Source: Fimbriiglobus sp. (GTDB lineage Bacteria > Planctomycetota > Planctomycetia > Gemmatales > Gemmataceae). Taken from it: a DNA stretch of 58,529 bases. The DNA lies in contig JANYHV010000185.1 in the NCBI GenBank assembly GCA_025362195.1, positions 1-58,529 of the forward strand, written 5' to 3'. The notes under the pieces were generated by a model that searched no databases, was not told where the DNA came from, and was given only the letters and a program-made list of their open reading frames with translations. Shown in pieces: positions 52,110 to 58,529 of the stretch; position 1 is the first letter of the stretch; every line of letters begins with the position of its first letter. Made by a program: the position numbers and the translations under genes.

Positions 52110-53638
52110 GAGCGGCCTCCCGTCGTGGCGTACCGGCGTTCGAGGAAGCCGGCCAGCAGCGCGAGCGGGTAGCTCATGCACAAGTACAGGCCGGCGGTCA
52201 GGAAGACGAGTTCGACGATCAGGTCGCGGTTGAAGTTGTACAGCTCGTTGTACTTCCGCGTCAGCTCCGTGATGAGGATCACGGAGCAGACCGACGTGTC
52301 CTTGAAGAGTGCGATGAAGTCGTTGGTCACCGGCGGGATCACCAGGCGCACGGCCTGCGGGACGACGATGCGGCGGATCGCCGTGCCGGGGGACATCCCC
52401 AGCGCGAGGGCGGCTTCGAGTTGGCCGCGCGGGACGGCGAGCAGGCCGGCCCGGTAGTTCTCGGCCTCGTAGGCGGAGTAGTTCAGCGCCAGGCCCAGGA
52501 TGCCGCAGGCGAACGGCGTGAAGTACCCGGCCGCGCCGGGGATCAGCCGCTCGGCGAACACCGGGAGCATGTAGAAGATCGCGTAGAGTTGCAACAACAG
52601 CGGCGTCCCGCGGATCACTTCGACGTAAACCCCCAGCGGCACCCGCAACGGCCGCGGGCCGTAGACCCGGCCGACGGCGACGAGCAGGCCCAACGCCATT
52701 GCCAGCGGGAACGAGCCGAAGGCCAGCATCAGCGTCACGCCGGCGGCGTCGAACAGTTGCGGCAGCAGTCGCCGCCAGACGTTGCCAGCTTCGGCCGGAG
52801 CGGCGAGGTCGGCCGGGGGCCACGGCTGGTCGAGTAGACCGACGAGTTCGTCCTGGTCGGCGTTCCACAGGCCGTACTTGGCGTAGATGCGGCGGAAGGT
52901 GCCGTCGCGCAGGCCGGCGGCGATCGCGGCGTCGAGTTGCCGGCCGAGTTCGACATCGGCCCGGCGGAAGTAGATCACGTAGTACCCGGCCTTGACCGGC
53001 TCCCCGGCCAGTTTCAGCGTCGGGAACTCCTTCAAGAAGTGCGTCGCGGCCGGGTTGTCCTGGACGGTCGCGGCCAGGCGCTTGTCGGCGACGAGTTGGA
53101 CGACGTTGGCCACGTCCTCGTTGGTCTGCACCTTCGCGCCGGGGTGGTGCCGCACCAGGTAATCGTTCGCCACGGTGCCGCCCAGGACGCCGACGCGCTG
53201 GCCGTCGAGGTCGGCCCAGTCGCGGATGACGGTCTGGTCCGTGCGGACTATCAGCGCGACGCGGTAGGCGTAGTACGCCCGGCTGACGCCGTACTTCGCG
53301 GCCAGGTCGGCGCGGAGTTCGTACCCGTTGAGGATGACATCGACGCCCTTTTCGACGCCGGCCGGCTTGTTCAGTTGCTCGGGCAGCTTCGACCAGTCGC
53401 CGGCGACCATGACCGGCGTGCGGCCCAACTTCGCGGCGAGGTACCCGGCCAGTTCGTACTCGAACCCGGTCGGCTTGCCGGCCGCGTCCTGGTAGTTGAA
53501 CGGCGCGCCGCCGGTCGGGTCGGTGCCCCAGCGGAACGGCGGCAACTCTTGCGCGCGGGCCGGCGGGGCCGTCAACGAAAACAGGACCGCGACGAGTGTC
53601 GCGGTCCTGAGCCGAGTCTTCTGGGGGGAAGTCTTCAA
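52106..53638 (-). CDS. Fused substrate-binding protein and permease of a polar amino-acid ABC importer
   Basis: A 510-residue protein. A signal peptide (TATLVAVLFSLTAPPARAQE) leads to an SBP_bac_3-type binding domain (residues about 35-265; GFEYELAGYLAAKLGRTPVM, VGVLGGTVANDYLV, FRRIYAKYGLWNADQ). Then an inner-membrane permease of the HisMQ type (residues about 290-505) has the EAA-like loop EAALALGMSPGTAIRRIVVP. In most bacteria these are separate proteins. Fusion puts one binding domain per permease, held at the membrane. It is transcribed with the GTG-started ATPase. Confidence 0.93.
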   Translation of the reverse strand: MKTSPQKTRLRTATLVAVLFSLTAPPARAQELPPFRWGTDPTGGAPFNYQDAAGKPTGFEYELAGYLAAKLGRTPVMVAGDWSKLPEQLNKPAGVEKGVDVILNGYELRADLAAKYGVSRAYYAYRVALIVRTDQTVIRDWADLDGQRVGVLGGTVANDYLVRHHPGAKVQTNEDVANVVQLVADKRLAATVQDNPAATHFLKEFPTLKLAGEPVKAGYYVIYFRRADVELGRQLDAAIAAGLRDGTFRRIYAKYGLWNADQDELVGLLDQPWPPADLAAPAEAGNVWRRLLPQLFDAAGVTLMLAFGSFPLAMALGLLVAVGRVYGPRPLRVPLGVYVEVIRGTPLLLQLYAIFYMLPVFAERLIPGAAGYFTPFACGILGLALNYSAYEAENYRAGLLAVPRGQLEAALALGMSPGTAIRRIVVPQAVRLVIPPVTNDFIALFKDTSVCSVILITELTRKYNELYNFNRDLIVELVFLTAGLYLCMSYPLALLAGFLERRYATTGGRS

Positions 53639-53733
53639 CTTCGGCTCGGCTCCTGGGTTGCCGCTCGGGGGGAATCCGAGTCGCGTGGCAGTCTACGACG
53701 TGCGACGCGGGGCACAAGAGCCGGAGGCGAACT

Positions 53734-53925
53734 TTAGTTCATCGTCACCGCCGATCGGCACTCGGCCGCGTCGCGGCGGATGTCGTGGGACATCTTGGCG
53801 GTCAGCTTCAGGACCATCGCCATGTCGCGGAGCAGGTCGTGCTCGGCGGGGGTCGGCGTGATGCGGGGGGAGCAGGCGACTTGGGCGGTGCGGGCGACGC
53901 GGCGGGCTTCGGTGGTCCGGGTCAT
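53734..53925 (-). CDS. Small hypothetical protein
   Basis: A 63-residue, mostly helical protein (MTRTTEARRVARTAQVACSP, then AEHDLLRDMAMVLKLTAKMS). The ATG at 53925 is preceded by an AAGGA about nine bases upstream, which favours it over 53934. No domain recognised. It is alone, 95 bases upstream of the importer genes on the same strand. Could be a chance ORF. Confidence 0.42.
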   Translation of the reverse strand: MTRTTEARRVARTAQVACSPRITPTPAEHDLLRDMAMVLKLTAKMSHDIRRDAAECRSAVTMN

Positions 53926-54273
53926 GGCGGTCATCCTTCGTATCGGGTGGGCGGGGGAAGTTCGGTTTCGATGAATGGTGACTAAGCAGGGCGTGTGCCA
54001 AACCCGTCGGACGCCCTGTTCGCAAGCCGTTTCGCCGGTTTCAGCCAGGAAACGGCCCCCGGCGGCGGCCGCAGTCCGGGCGACCGGCGGACTTGAGGGA
54101 ATCGGTACAATCCGGCGTTGTCATTGTGACAAAACGGGCCGGGCGTCGGCAAAAAATGCCGCGCCCGCTGGGGGTCTTGCGTTGCCCCGTGCGGGCGTGC
54201 GTCGGTATAGTGTCCCTTCCCCGCGGAGTCCGCACCCGGCCGCCCTTGCCCCGCCCCCCGACGAGTCCGGCCC
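53926..54273. other. Divergent intergenic region
   Basis: About 348 bases between the small minus-strand ORF and the acetyltransferase gene. TATAGT at 54206 may be a -10 for the latter. GGCGTCGGCAAAAAATGCCGC near 54137 could fold weakly. No gene or repeat was recognised apart from the leader motif at 54206-54233. Confidence 0.45.
54206..54233 (+). promoter_or_regulatory. Possible promoter and shared leader motif for the GNAT gene
   Basis: TATAGT at 54206-54211 could be a -10 box. TTCCCCGCGGAGTCCGC follows at 54217-54233. The same motif, with one change, lies directly before galM at 40266-40282. It contains the palindrome CCGCGG. Role unknown. Confidence 0.35.
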
Positions 54274-55248
54274 ATGATCGCCTACCGCGCCGCCCGGAAC
54301 ACCGACCCGCCGGCGCTGGTCCAGTTGTGGAACGACGCGGTCGCCGGCCGCGGGGCGTACCCGTTGCGGACCCCGTTGTCGCTGGAACGGTGGGTCTTCA
54401 GCAAGCCGTACTACACCAACGACGACCTCGTCCTCGCCGTCAACGACGAGACGGGCAAGCCGGTCGGGTTCGCCCTGTCGGGGTTCGCGCCGAACGCCGA
54501 GTTCACCGGGCTGAACGCGGCGCACGGCGTCGTTTGCCTGGTCGCCGTCCACCCGGAGCACCGCCGCCGGGGCATCGGCCGCGAACTGTTGACGCGGGCG
54601 GAGGCCAACCTGCGGGCGCGCGGGGCGACGCGGGTCACGGTCGGGGCGACGTGGCCGAACTCGCCGTACCTGTTCGGCCTGTACGGCGGCAGCAACTCCC
54701 CCGGCCTGCTCGCGTCCGACGGCGACTACGCCCCGTTCCTCGCCGCCCTCGGGTACGCCCCGGCCGCGACGACGCTCGTCTTCCAGAAGAAACTCGACTC
54801 GCCGCTGACCATCGCCGACGCGCGGTTCGGCATGCTGCGCCGCCGGTACGAGGCGCAGACGCTCAAGGTGTCGAACGTGGCGCACTGGTGGCAGGACTGC
54901 CAGTGGGGCGTGCTCGAACCGGTGGAACTGCGGCTGTTCGACAAGCTCACGTCGATGCCGGCGGCCCGCGCCCTGGTGTGGGACCTGGAGGGCTTCGCCT
55001 GGCGGTGGAACTGCCCGTCGGCCGGGATCCTCGACGTGCAGGTGCGGTCCGACCTCCGCAAGCTCGGCCTGGGCAAGTTGCTCGTGTCGCACGTGCTGCG
55101 GTTCTTGCAGGACCAGTTCTTCGCCGCCGCCGAGTTGCAGGTGAACGCCGCGGACGAGGCGGCCGTCGGCATGTGCCGGAGCATGGGCATGGACGAGATC
55201 GACCGCGGCCACGCCTACGAGCGGCCGGAGGAGTCCTCCAGTCGCTGA
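54274..55248 (+). CDS. Double-GNAT acetyltransferase
   Basis: A 324-residue protein with two GNAT folds. The first (residues about 1-150) has VCLVAVHPEHRRRGIGRELL, the acetyl-CoA loop. The second (residues about 230-320) has ILDVQVRSDLRKLGLGKLLV and a degenerate loop. N-acetyltransferases use acetyl-CoA to modify amines of small molecules or proteins. Substrate unknown. The last bases lie 29 bases before the GlcD-like gene, so the two may be cotranscribed. Confidence 0.87.
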   Translation: MIAYRAARNTDPPALVQLWNDAVAGRGAYPLRTPLSLERWVFSKPYYTNDDLVLAVNDETGKPVGFALSGFAPNAEFTGLNAAHGVVCLVAVHPEHRRRGIGRELLTRAEANLRARGATRVTVGATWPNSPYLFGLYGGSNSPGLLASDGDYAPFLAALGYAPAATTLVFQKKLDSPLTIADARFGMLRRRYEAQTLKVSNVAHWWQDCQWGVLEPVELRLFDKLTSMPAARALVWDLEGFAWRWNCPSAGILDVQVRSDLRKLGLGKLLVSHVLRFLQDQFFAAAELQVNAADEAAVGMCRSMGMDEIDRGHAYERPEESSSR

Positions 55249-55277
55249 CGCTCTTGGCTCGCCTTGGGAGAACACTC

Positions 55278-56789
55278 ATGACGCTCACTGATGCCCCCGC
55301 GACGTTCGGCCACGCCCACGACTTGCCCCCGGTGGACGCGGCCAAACTCCCCCGGCTGATCGAGCGGATGCGGGCCATCGTCGGCCCGGACGGGGTGCTC
55401 ACGTCCCGCGCCGAACTGGCCGTGTACGAGTGCGACGGGTTTACCGTCGAGAAGAACCCGCCGAACGTCGTCGTCTTCCCCGAGTCCACCGCGCAGGTCG
55501 TCGAGATCGTCAAGGCGTGTGCGGCGTTCGACGTGCCGTTCATGGCCCGGGGGGCCGGCACGTCGCTGGCCGGCGGGTGCGTGCCGGTCGGCGGCGGGGT
55601 GATGATCGGCACGTCCCGGTTGAAGAAGATTCTCGAAGTCAACGTCCGCGACCGGTACGCCGTGGTCGAGGCCGGCGTGGTCAACGTCTGGCTCACGAAC
55701 CAGCTCAAGCCGCTCGGCTACCACTACGCGCCGGACCCCAGTTCGCAGGGGGCGTGTACGCTCGGCGGAAACGTGGCCACCAACTCCGGCGGGCCGCACA
55801 CGCTCAAGTACGGGGTCACCGTCAACCACGTCTTGGGCGTCGAGATGGTCCTGCCGGACGGCCGCGTCGTCGTCACCGGCGGGCCGACCGAGGACGCGCC
55901 CGGGTACGACCTGACCGGGGCGATCGTCGGCAGCGAGGGCACCTTCGGCATCGTCACGAAGGTCTGGGTGCGGGTGACGCGCACGCCCGAGGCCCAGCGG
56001 ACGCTCCTGGCCGTCTTCGACAGCATCGACGACGCGACCGACACGATCTCGGCCATCATCGGCGCGGGCATCGTCCCCGCCGCGCTGGAGTTACTCGACA
56101 AGACGATCCTGGGCGCGGTCGAAGCGGCCTTCCACCTCGGCTTCCCGCTCGACGCCGCGGCCGTGCTGATTATGGAAGTCGACGGCCTCGAAGTCGGCCT
56201 ACAGGACGAGGCCGACCGGATCGAGGCGATCGCGCTGGCGCACCACGCCCGCGAGGTCCGCAAGGCCAACGGCGAGGCCGAGCGGCTGGCGCTGTGGAAG
56301 GCCCGCAAGCAGGCGTTCGGGACGATCGGCCGGCTCGGCTTCCCGAGTTATTGCACGCAAGACGGCGTCGTCCCGCGGACCAAGTTGCCGCAGATCCTCC
56401 GGCACATCCAGGCGACGGCGACGAAGTACGACCTGCTCATCGCCAACGTCTTCCACGCCGGGGACGGCAACATCCACCCGGTGCTGCTGTTCGACGAGCG
56501 CGTCCCCGAGCAGGTGACGCGGGTGCTGGCGGCGAGTGCGGCGATCCTCGACGAGTGCATCGCACTGGGCGGCAGCGTGACCGGCGAGCACGGCATCGGC
56601 GTCGAGAAACTCGACTTCATGCCGAAGCTGTTCACCCCCGCCGACCTGGCGTACTTCGTCCGCCTGCGCACGGCCTTCAACCCGACGAACCGGTGCAGCC
56701 CGAACAAGATGCTGCCGACCGCCGGCGGGTGCGCCGAGCCGAGTACCGTCATCGCCCAGACGAAGCCCGGCCGCCGCGCTTCGCTTTAA
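55278..56789 (+). CDS. glcD: FAD-linked oxidase, glycolate oxidase GlcD type
   Basis: A 503-residue flavoprotein. The FAD-binding PCMH domain has NVVVFPESTAQVVEIVKACA, the pyrophosphate loop ARGAGTSLAGGCVPVGGGVM and SSQGACTLGGNVATNSGGPH. The C-terminal FAD-oxidase domain has NVFHAGDGNIHPVLLFDERV and GSVTGEHGIGVEKLDFM, where His residues mark the catalytic site of GlcD and D-lactate dehydrogenases. It oxidises a 2-hydroxy acid and passes electrons to the respiratory chain. No glcE or glcF is in the window, so substrate is uncertain; D-lactate is possible. Confidence 0.9.
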   Translation: MTLTDAPATFGHAHDLPPVDAAKLPRLIERMRAIVGPDGVLTSRAELAVYECDGFTVEKNPPNVVVFPESTAQVVEIVKACAAFDVPFMARGAGTSLAGGCVPVGGGVMIGTSRLKKILEVNVRDRYAVVEAGVVNVWLTNQLKPLGYHYAPDPSSQGACTLGGNVATNSGGPHTLKYGVTVNHVLGVEMVLPDGRVVVTGGPTEDAPGYDLTGAIVGSEGTFGIVTKVWVRVTRTPEAQRTLLAVFDSIDDATDTISAIIGAGIVPAALELLDKTILGAVEAAFHLGFPLDAAAVLIMEVDGLEVGLQDEADRIEAIALAHHAREVRKANGEAERLALWKARKQAFGTIGRLGFPSYCTQDGVVPRTKLPQILRHIQATATKYDLLIANVFHAGDGNIHPVLLFDERVPEQVTRVLAASAAILDECIALGGSVTGEHGIGVEKLDFMPKLFTPADLAYFVRLRTAFNPTNRCSPNKMLPTAGGCAEPSTVIAQTKPGRRASL

Positions 56790-56861
56790 TGGGCCAAGGA
56801 TCGGTTGAACCGACAGAGATTTTCGTTTGACTGACCGGCCCCGGCGCGGTCCAATACGGCC

Positions 56862-57824
56862 ATGCCGCCGCCGCCCAAACTGCTCGACCGCCTGCGCGAC
56901 GCCTGCCGCGTCCGGCACTACTCGGTCCGCACCGAGGACGCCTACCACGACTGGTGCCGGCGGTTCATCCTGTTCCACGGCAAGCGGCACCCGGTCGAGA
57001 TGGCGGCGGCCGAGATCAACGCCTTCTTGACGCACCTGGCGGTCGAACGGCAGGTCGGGGCGAGCACTCAAAATCAGGCCTTCTCCGCGATCCTGTTCTT
57101 GTACCGCAACGTCCTCGCCGTCGATCCGGGCGTCCTCGTCGGCGCGATCCGGGCGCAACGGCCGAAGCGGCTCCCGGTGGTGCTGACGAAGCCCGAAGTC
57201 CGCCTCGTCATCGACCAACTCGAAGGGACGTACCGGCTCGTCGCCCAACTCCTGTACGGTTCCGGCTTGCGGCTGTTGGAGAGCCTGCGGCTGCGGGTCA
57301 AGGACCTCGACTTCGACCGCAACGAGGTGACGGTCCGCCAGGGCAAGGGCAACAAGGACCGGGTGACGATACTGCCCGAGTCGTTGAAGCCGGCCCTGGT
57401 CGCGCATTTGGAGAAAGTGCGACGATTGCACGAAAAGGATGTTGCACTCGGCTTCGGCAGGGTTTATCTTCCTGATGCCCTGGGGCGAAAGTTGCCGGGT
57501 GCCGCGACCGAGTGGAAGTGGCAGTACGTGTTCCCGTCCGCGGCGTGGTCGGTCGATCCGCGGTCGGGGGTGCGCCGCCGGCATCATGCCCACGAGGGGT
57601 CGATGAGCCGGGCGGTGACGAAGGCGGTGCGGGCGTCCGGGGTCGTGAAGCGGGCGACGAGCCACAGCTTCCGGCACAGCTTTGCGACGCACCTATTGGA
57701 GGCGAGCTACGACATCCGCACGGTGCAAGAACTCCTCGGCCACGACGACGTGAGCACGACGATGATCTACACGCACGTGCTGAACAAGGGCGGCCTGGGA
57801 GTCCGCAGCCCGTTAGACGGTTGA
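56862..57824 (+). CDS. intI: Integron integrase (IntI-type tyrosine recombinase)
   Basis: A 320-residue tyrosine recombinase. The core-binding domain (residues about 5-85) has [20 protein letters not shown]. The catalytic domain shows Arg in [40 protein letters not shown] for the His-x-x-Arg pair, and [20 protein letters not shown] with the Tyr nucleophile. The extra segment [20 protein letters not shown] followed by [12 protein letters not shown] is diagnostic of IntI rather than XerCD. It recombines attI and attC sites. It is on the same strand as the cassettes that follow, the reverse of most integrons. Confidence 0.95.
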   Translation: MPPPPKLLDRLRDACRVRHYSVRTEDAYHDWCRRFILFHGKRHPVEMAAAEINAFLTHLAVERQVGASTQNQAFSAILFLYRNVLAVDPGVLVGAIRAQRPKRLPVVLTKPEVRLVIDQLEGTYRLVAQLLYGSGLRLLESLRLRVKDLDFDRNEVTVRQGKGNKDRVTILPESLKPALVAHLEKVRRLHEKDVALGFGRVYLPDALGRKLPGAATEWKWQYVFPSAAWSVDPRSGVRRRHHAHEGSMSRAVTKAVRASGVVKRATSHSFRHSFATHLLEASYDIRTVQELLGHDDVSTTMIYTHVLNKGGLGVRSPLDG

Positions 57825-57973
57825 AGCCCGCGCAATGTGCGATAGTGGGATGGCTAGCGCGGAGTTCGGGCGAGGGAATCGACAGAATCGGCGTGCAAGC
57901 AGGCACTTAGGCGGAACGTTCCCGCCGCTGCGAACCGCCGGGATAGATTGCGCCGGCGCAATCTAATTAAGAG
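57825..57973 (+). other. attI: Candidate attI recombination region
   Basis: This 149-base stretch separates the intI stop from GTTCGGC at 57973-57979. The core G/TTCGGC matches exactly the R' core that ends the attC at 58403-58409, so the first cassette was probably inserted between bases 57973 and 57974. It has a ggaacgttcc palindrome near 57913 and the 22-base palindrome at 57944-57965. Which parts bind the integrase is not readable by eye. Confidence 0.65.
57944..57965. repeat. 22-base perfect palindrome next to the cassette junction
   Basis: tagattgcgcc at 57944-57954 is followed directly by its exact reverse complement ggcgcaatcta. It ends eight bases before the G/TTCGGC junction. It may be an integrase or regulator binding site, or part of attI. 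Confidence 0.9.
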
Positions 57974-58011
57974 TTCGGCCGCAGAAGGCTTCCTGAGCGT
58001 AGAGGTGTCGA

Positions 58012-58314
58012 ATGAAATCGCAGCGCTTTCAGTTCTACAACAAGGGCCAGATCGCGGCTCTGATGGCCGACAACGCTGGCGAGCCAGTCGTACCGGACTG
58101 GTACACATACCGCGTCACGGCGTCGCTGAGTGCCGCCTTCCCAGGGCGTTGCGCGGTTACGATCGTGCCCAGCCGGAACACGCCAGCCGTCTTGGAGCAG
58201 AACAAGCTGGTCAAGGGCGACGAGGCCGCCGGGCTGGCCTGGGCCGAGAAGCACCTGAGCGATGACGTTCACCCAGGCTTTCACATGGACAAGACGGCTC
58301 CTAAAGACCTCTGA
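58012..58314 (+). CDS. Integron cassette 1 protein, unknown function
   Basis: A 100-residue protein (MKSQRFQFYNKGQIAALMAD at the start), without signal peptide or membrane helix. A GAGGTG lies about six bases before the ATG. It has no recognised domain, as is usual for cassette proteins. The whole cassette would run from 57974 to 58403, about 430 bases, with this gene followed 26 bases later by the attC. The minus-strand ORF at 57967-58359 is a shadow. Confidence 0.8.
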   Translation: MKSQRFQFYNKGQIAALMADNAGEPVVPDWYTYRVTASLSAAFPGRCAVTIVPSRNTPAVLEQNKLVKGDEAAGLAWAEKHLSDDVHPGFHMDKTAPKDL

Positions 58315-58340
58315 TCGTTCCTCGCTCGGCAGCGCCAGAG

Positions 58341-58409
58341 GCCGAACCAGGCGCTGCACCTGACCTGGCCCTCAAAGCCGGGCCGGGCCGGTGAGCTGGG
58401 TCGTTCGGC
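58341..58409 (+). other. attC: attC recombination site of cassette 1
   Basis: 69 bases. The outer boxes R'' GCCGAAC (58341-58347) and R' GTTCGGC (58403-58409) are perfect complements. The inner boxes are L'' GCTGCACC (58353-58360) and L' GGTGAGC (58390-58396); they pair as GCT-CACC with an unpaired G at 58356, the extrahelical base that sets the orientation of folded attC sites. An inner ggccc/gggcc stem closes the end. Exchange would be between 58403 and 58404. Confidence 0.9.
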
Positions 58410-58437
58410 GGCCGAGAGGTCGCCAAAGGAGACAGCG

Positions 58438-58529
58438 ATGAACGTGGACAGCACCGACACCTACGAACTGTGCAGCGGCGGTGTCAATGATCCCGGTAAC
58501 CCGCTACAGGCTCCCCCAGGCGGGGTGAC
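58438..58529 (+). CDS. Integron cassette 2 gene, 5' part (cut by window edge)
   Basis: An ORF from ATG 58438 is open to the end of the window (MNVDSTDTYELCSGGVNDPG then NPLQAPPGGV). AAGGAG lies six bases upstream. It begins 34 bases after the attC crossover point, as expected for a second cassette. No family is recognisable from 30 residues. Confidence 0.6.
   Translation, partial: MNVDSTDTYELCSGGVNDPGNPLQAPPGGV

Noticed and set aside
57967-58359. Minus-strand ORF of 130 residues across cassette 1
   Set aside because: It would run through attC and the cassette junction. The plus-strand ORF has a ribosome-binding site and the right position in the cassette.
1-58529. CRISPR arrays, rRNA and tRNA genes
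   Set aside because: Looked for regularly spaced repeats, TPsiC-like ggttcgaatcc and rRNA-like conserved stretches; none found by eye.

Overview
The window looks like chromosomal DNA from a planctomycete, probably Gemmata-like (family Gemmataceae). This is inferred from family content, not from a search. Supporting signs are high GC, a DUF1559 pseudopilin-like protein, a secreted repeat protein with an N-terminal LEALEAR motif, an exosortase/EpsI pair, the futalosine-pathway gene mqnD, a long multi-domain sigma-70 factor, a giant TPR protein next to an FHA protein, and an IS5-type transposase tail.

Layout. (1) 1-2100: 3' end of a transposase, then a minus-strand DUF1559 gene and a small lipoprotein gene with a clear terminator. 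(2) 2400-8800: FHA protein, 1425-aa membrane-anchored TPR protein, and a small secreted protein with a C-terminal hydrophobic/Arg-rich sorting tail. (3) 8850-36370: about 27.5 kb of minus-strand exopolysaccharide (EPS) genes, many overlapping by exactly 4 bases. In transcription order these are exosortase, Wzc-like BY-kinase, EpsI, initiating sugar transferase, Wzy/ligase-like protein, Wzm/Wzt-like ABC exporter, then glycosyltransferases, methyltransferases, acetyltransferases, a sulfotransferase, a nucleotide-sugar dehydrogenase and a deacetylase-like protein. (4) 36570-39860: large secreted DUF11/FG-GAP protein. (5) 40280-49460: aldose epimerase, DUF2784 protein, orphan HicB-like gene, a 143-base inverted-repeat element, the sigma factor, a secreted hypothetical, an OFA-type MFS transporter, a HEAT-repeat lipoprotein and a DUF4013 membrane protein. 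(6) 49470-50545: gene remnant followed by an AT-richer toxin-antitoxin-like pair. (7) 50550-53640: mqnD and an amino-acid ABC importer whose binding protein and permease are fused. (8) 54270-56790: double-GNAT protein and a GlcD-like FAD oxidase. (9) 56860-58529: an integron, with an IntI-type integrase on the same strand as its cassettes, a candidate attI region containing a 22-base perfect palindrome, one complete cassette with a recognisable attC, and the start of a second cassette.

How the genes may work together. The EPS locus has machinery for initiation, sugar addition, decoration (acetyl, methyl, sulfate, uronate), export and length control. The exosortase/EpsI pair is likely to process proteins carrying the sorting tail, possibly including the one just downstream of the locus. 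No Wza-type outer-membrane channel and no Wzx flippase is visible here.

The most noteworthy system is the integron at the right edge. Its integrase points toward the cassettes, the reverse of the common integron layout, and both cassette boundaries can be read from matching GTTCGGC cores. The window ends inside the second cassette, so the array probably continues.
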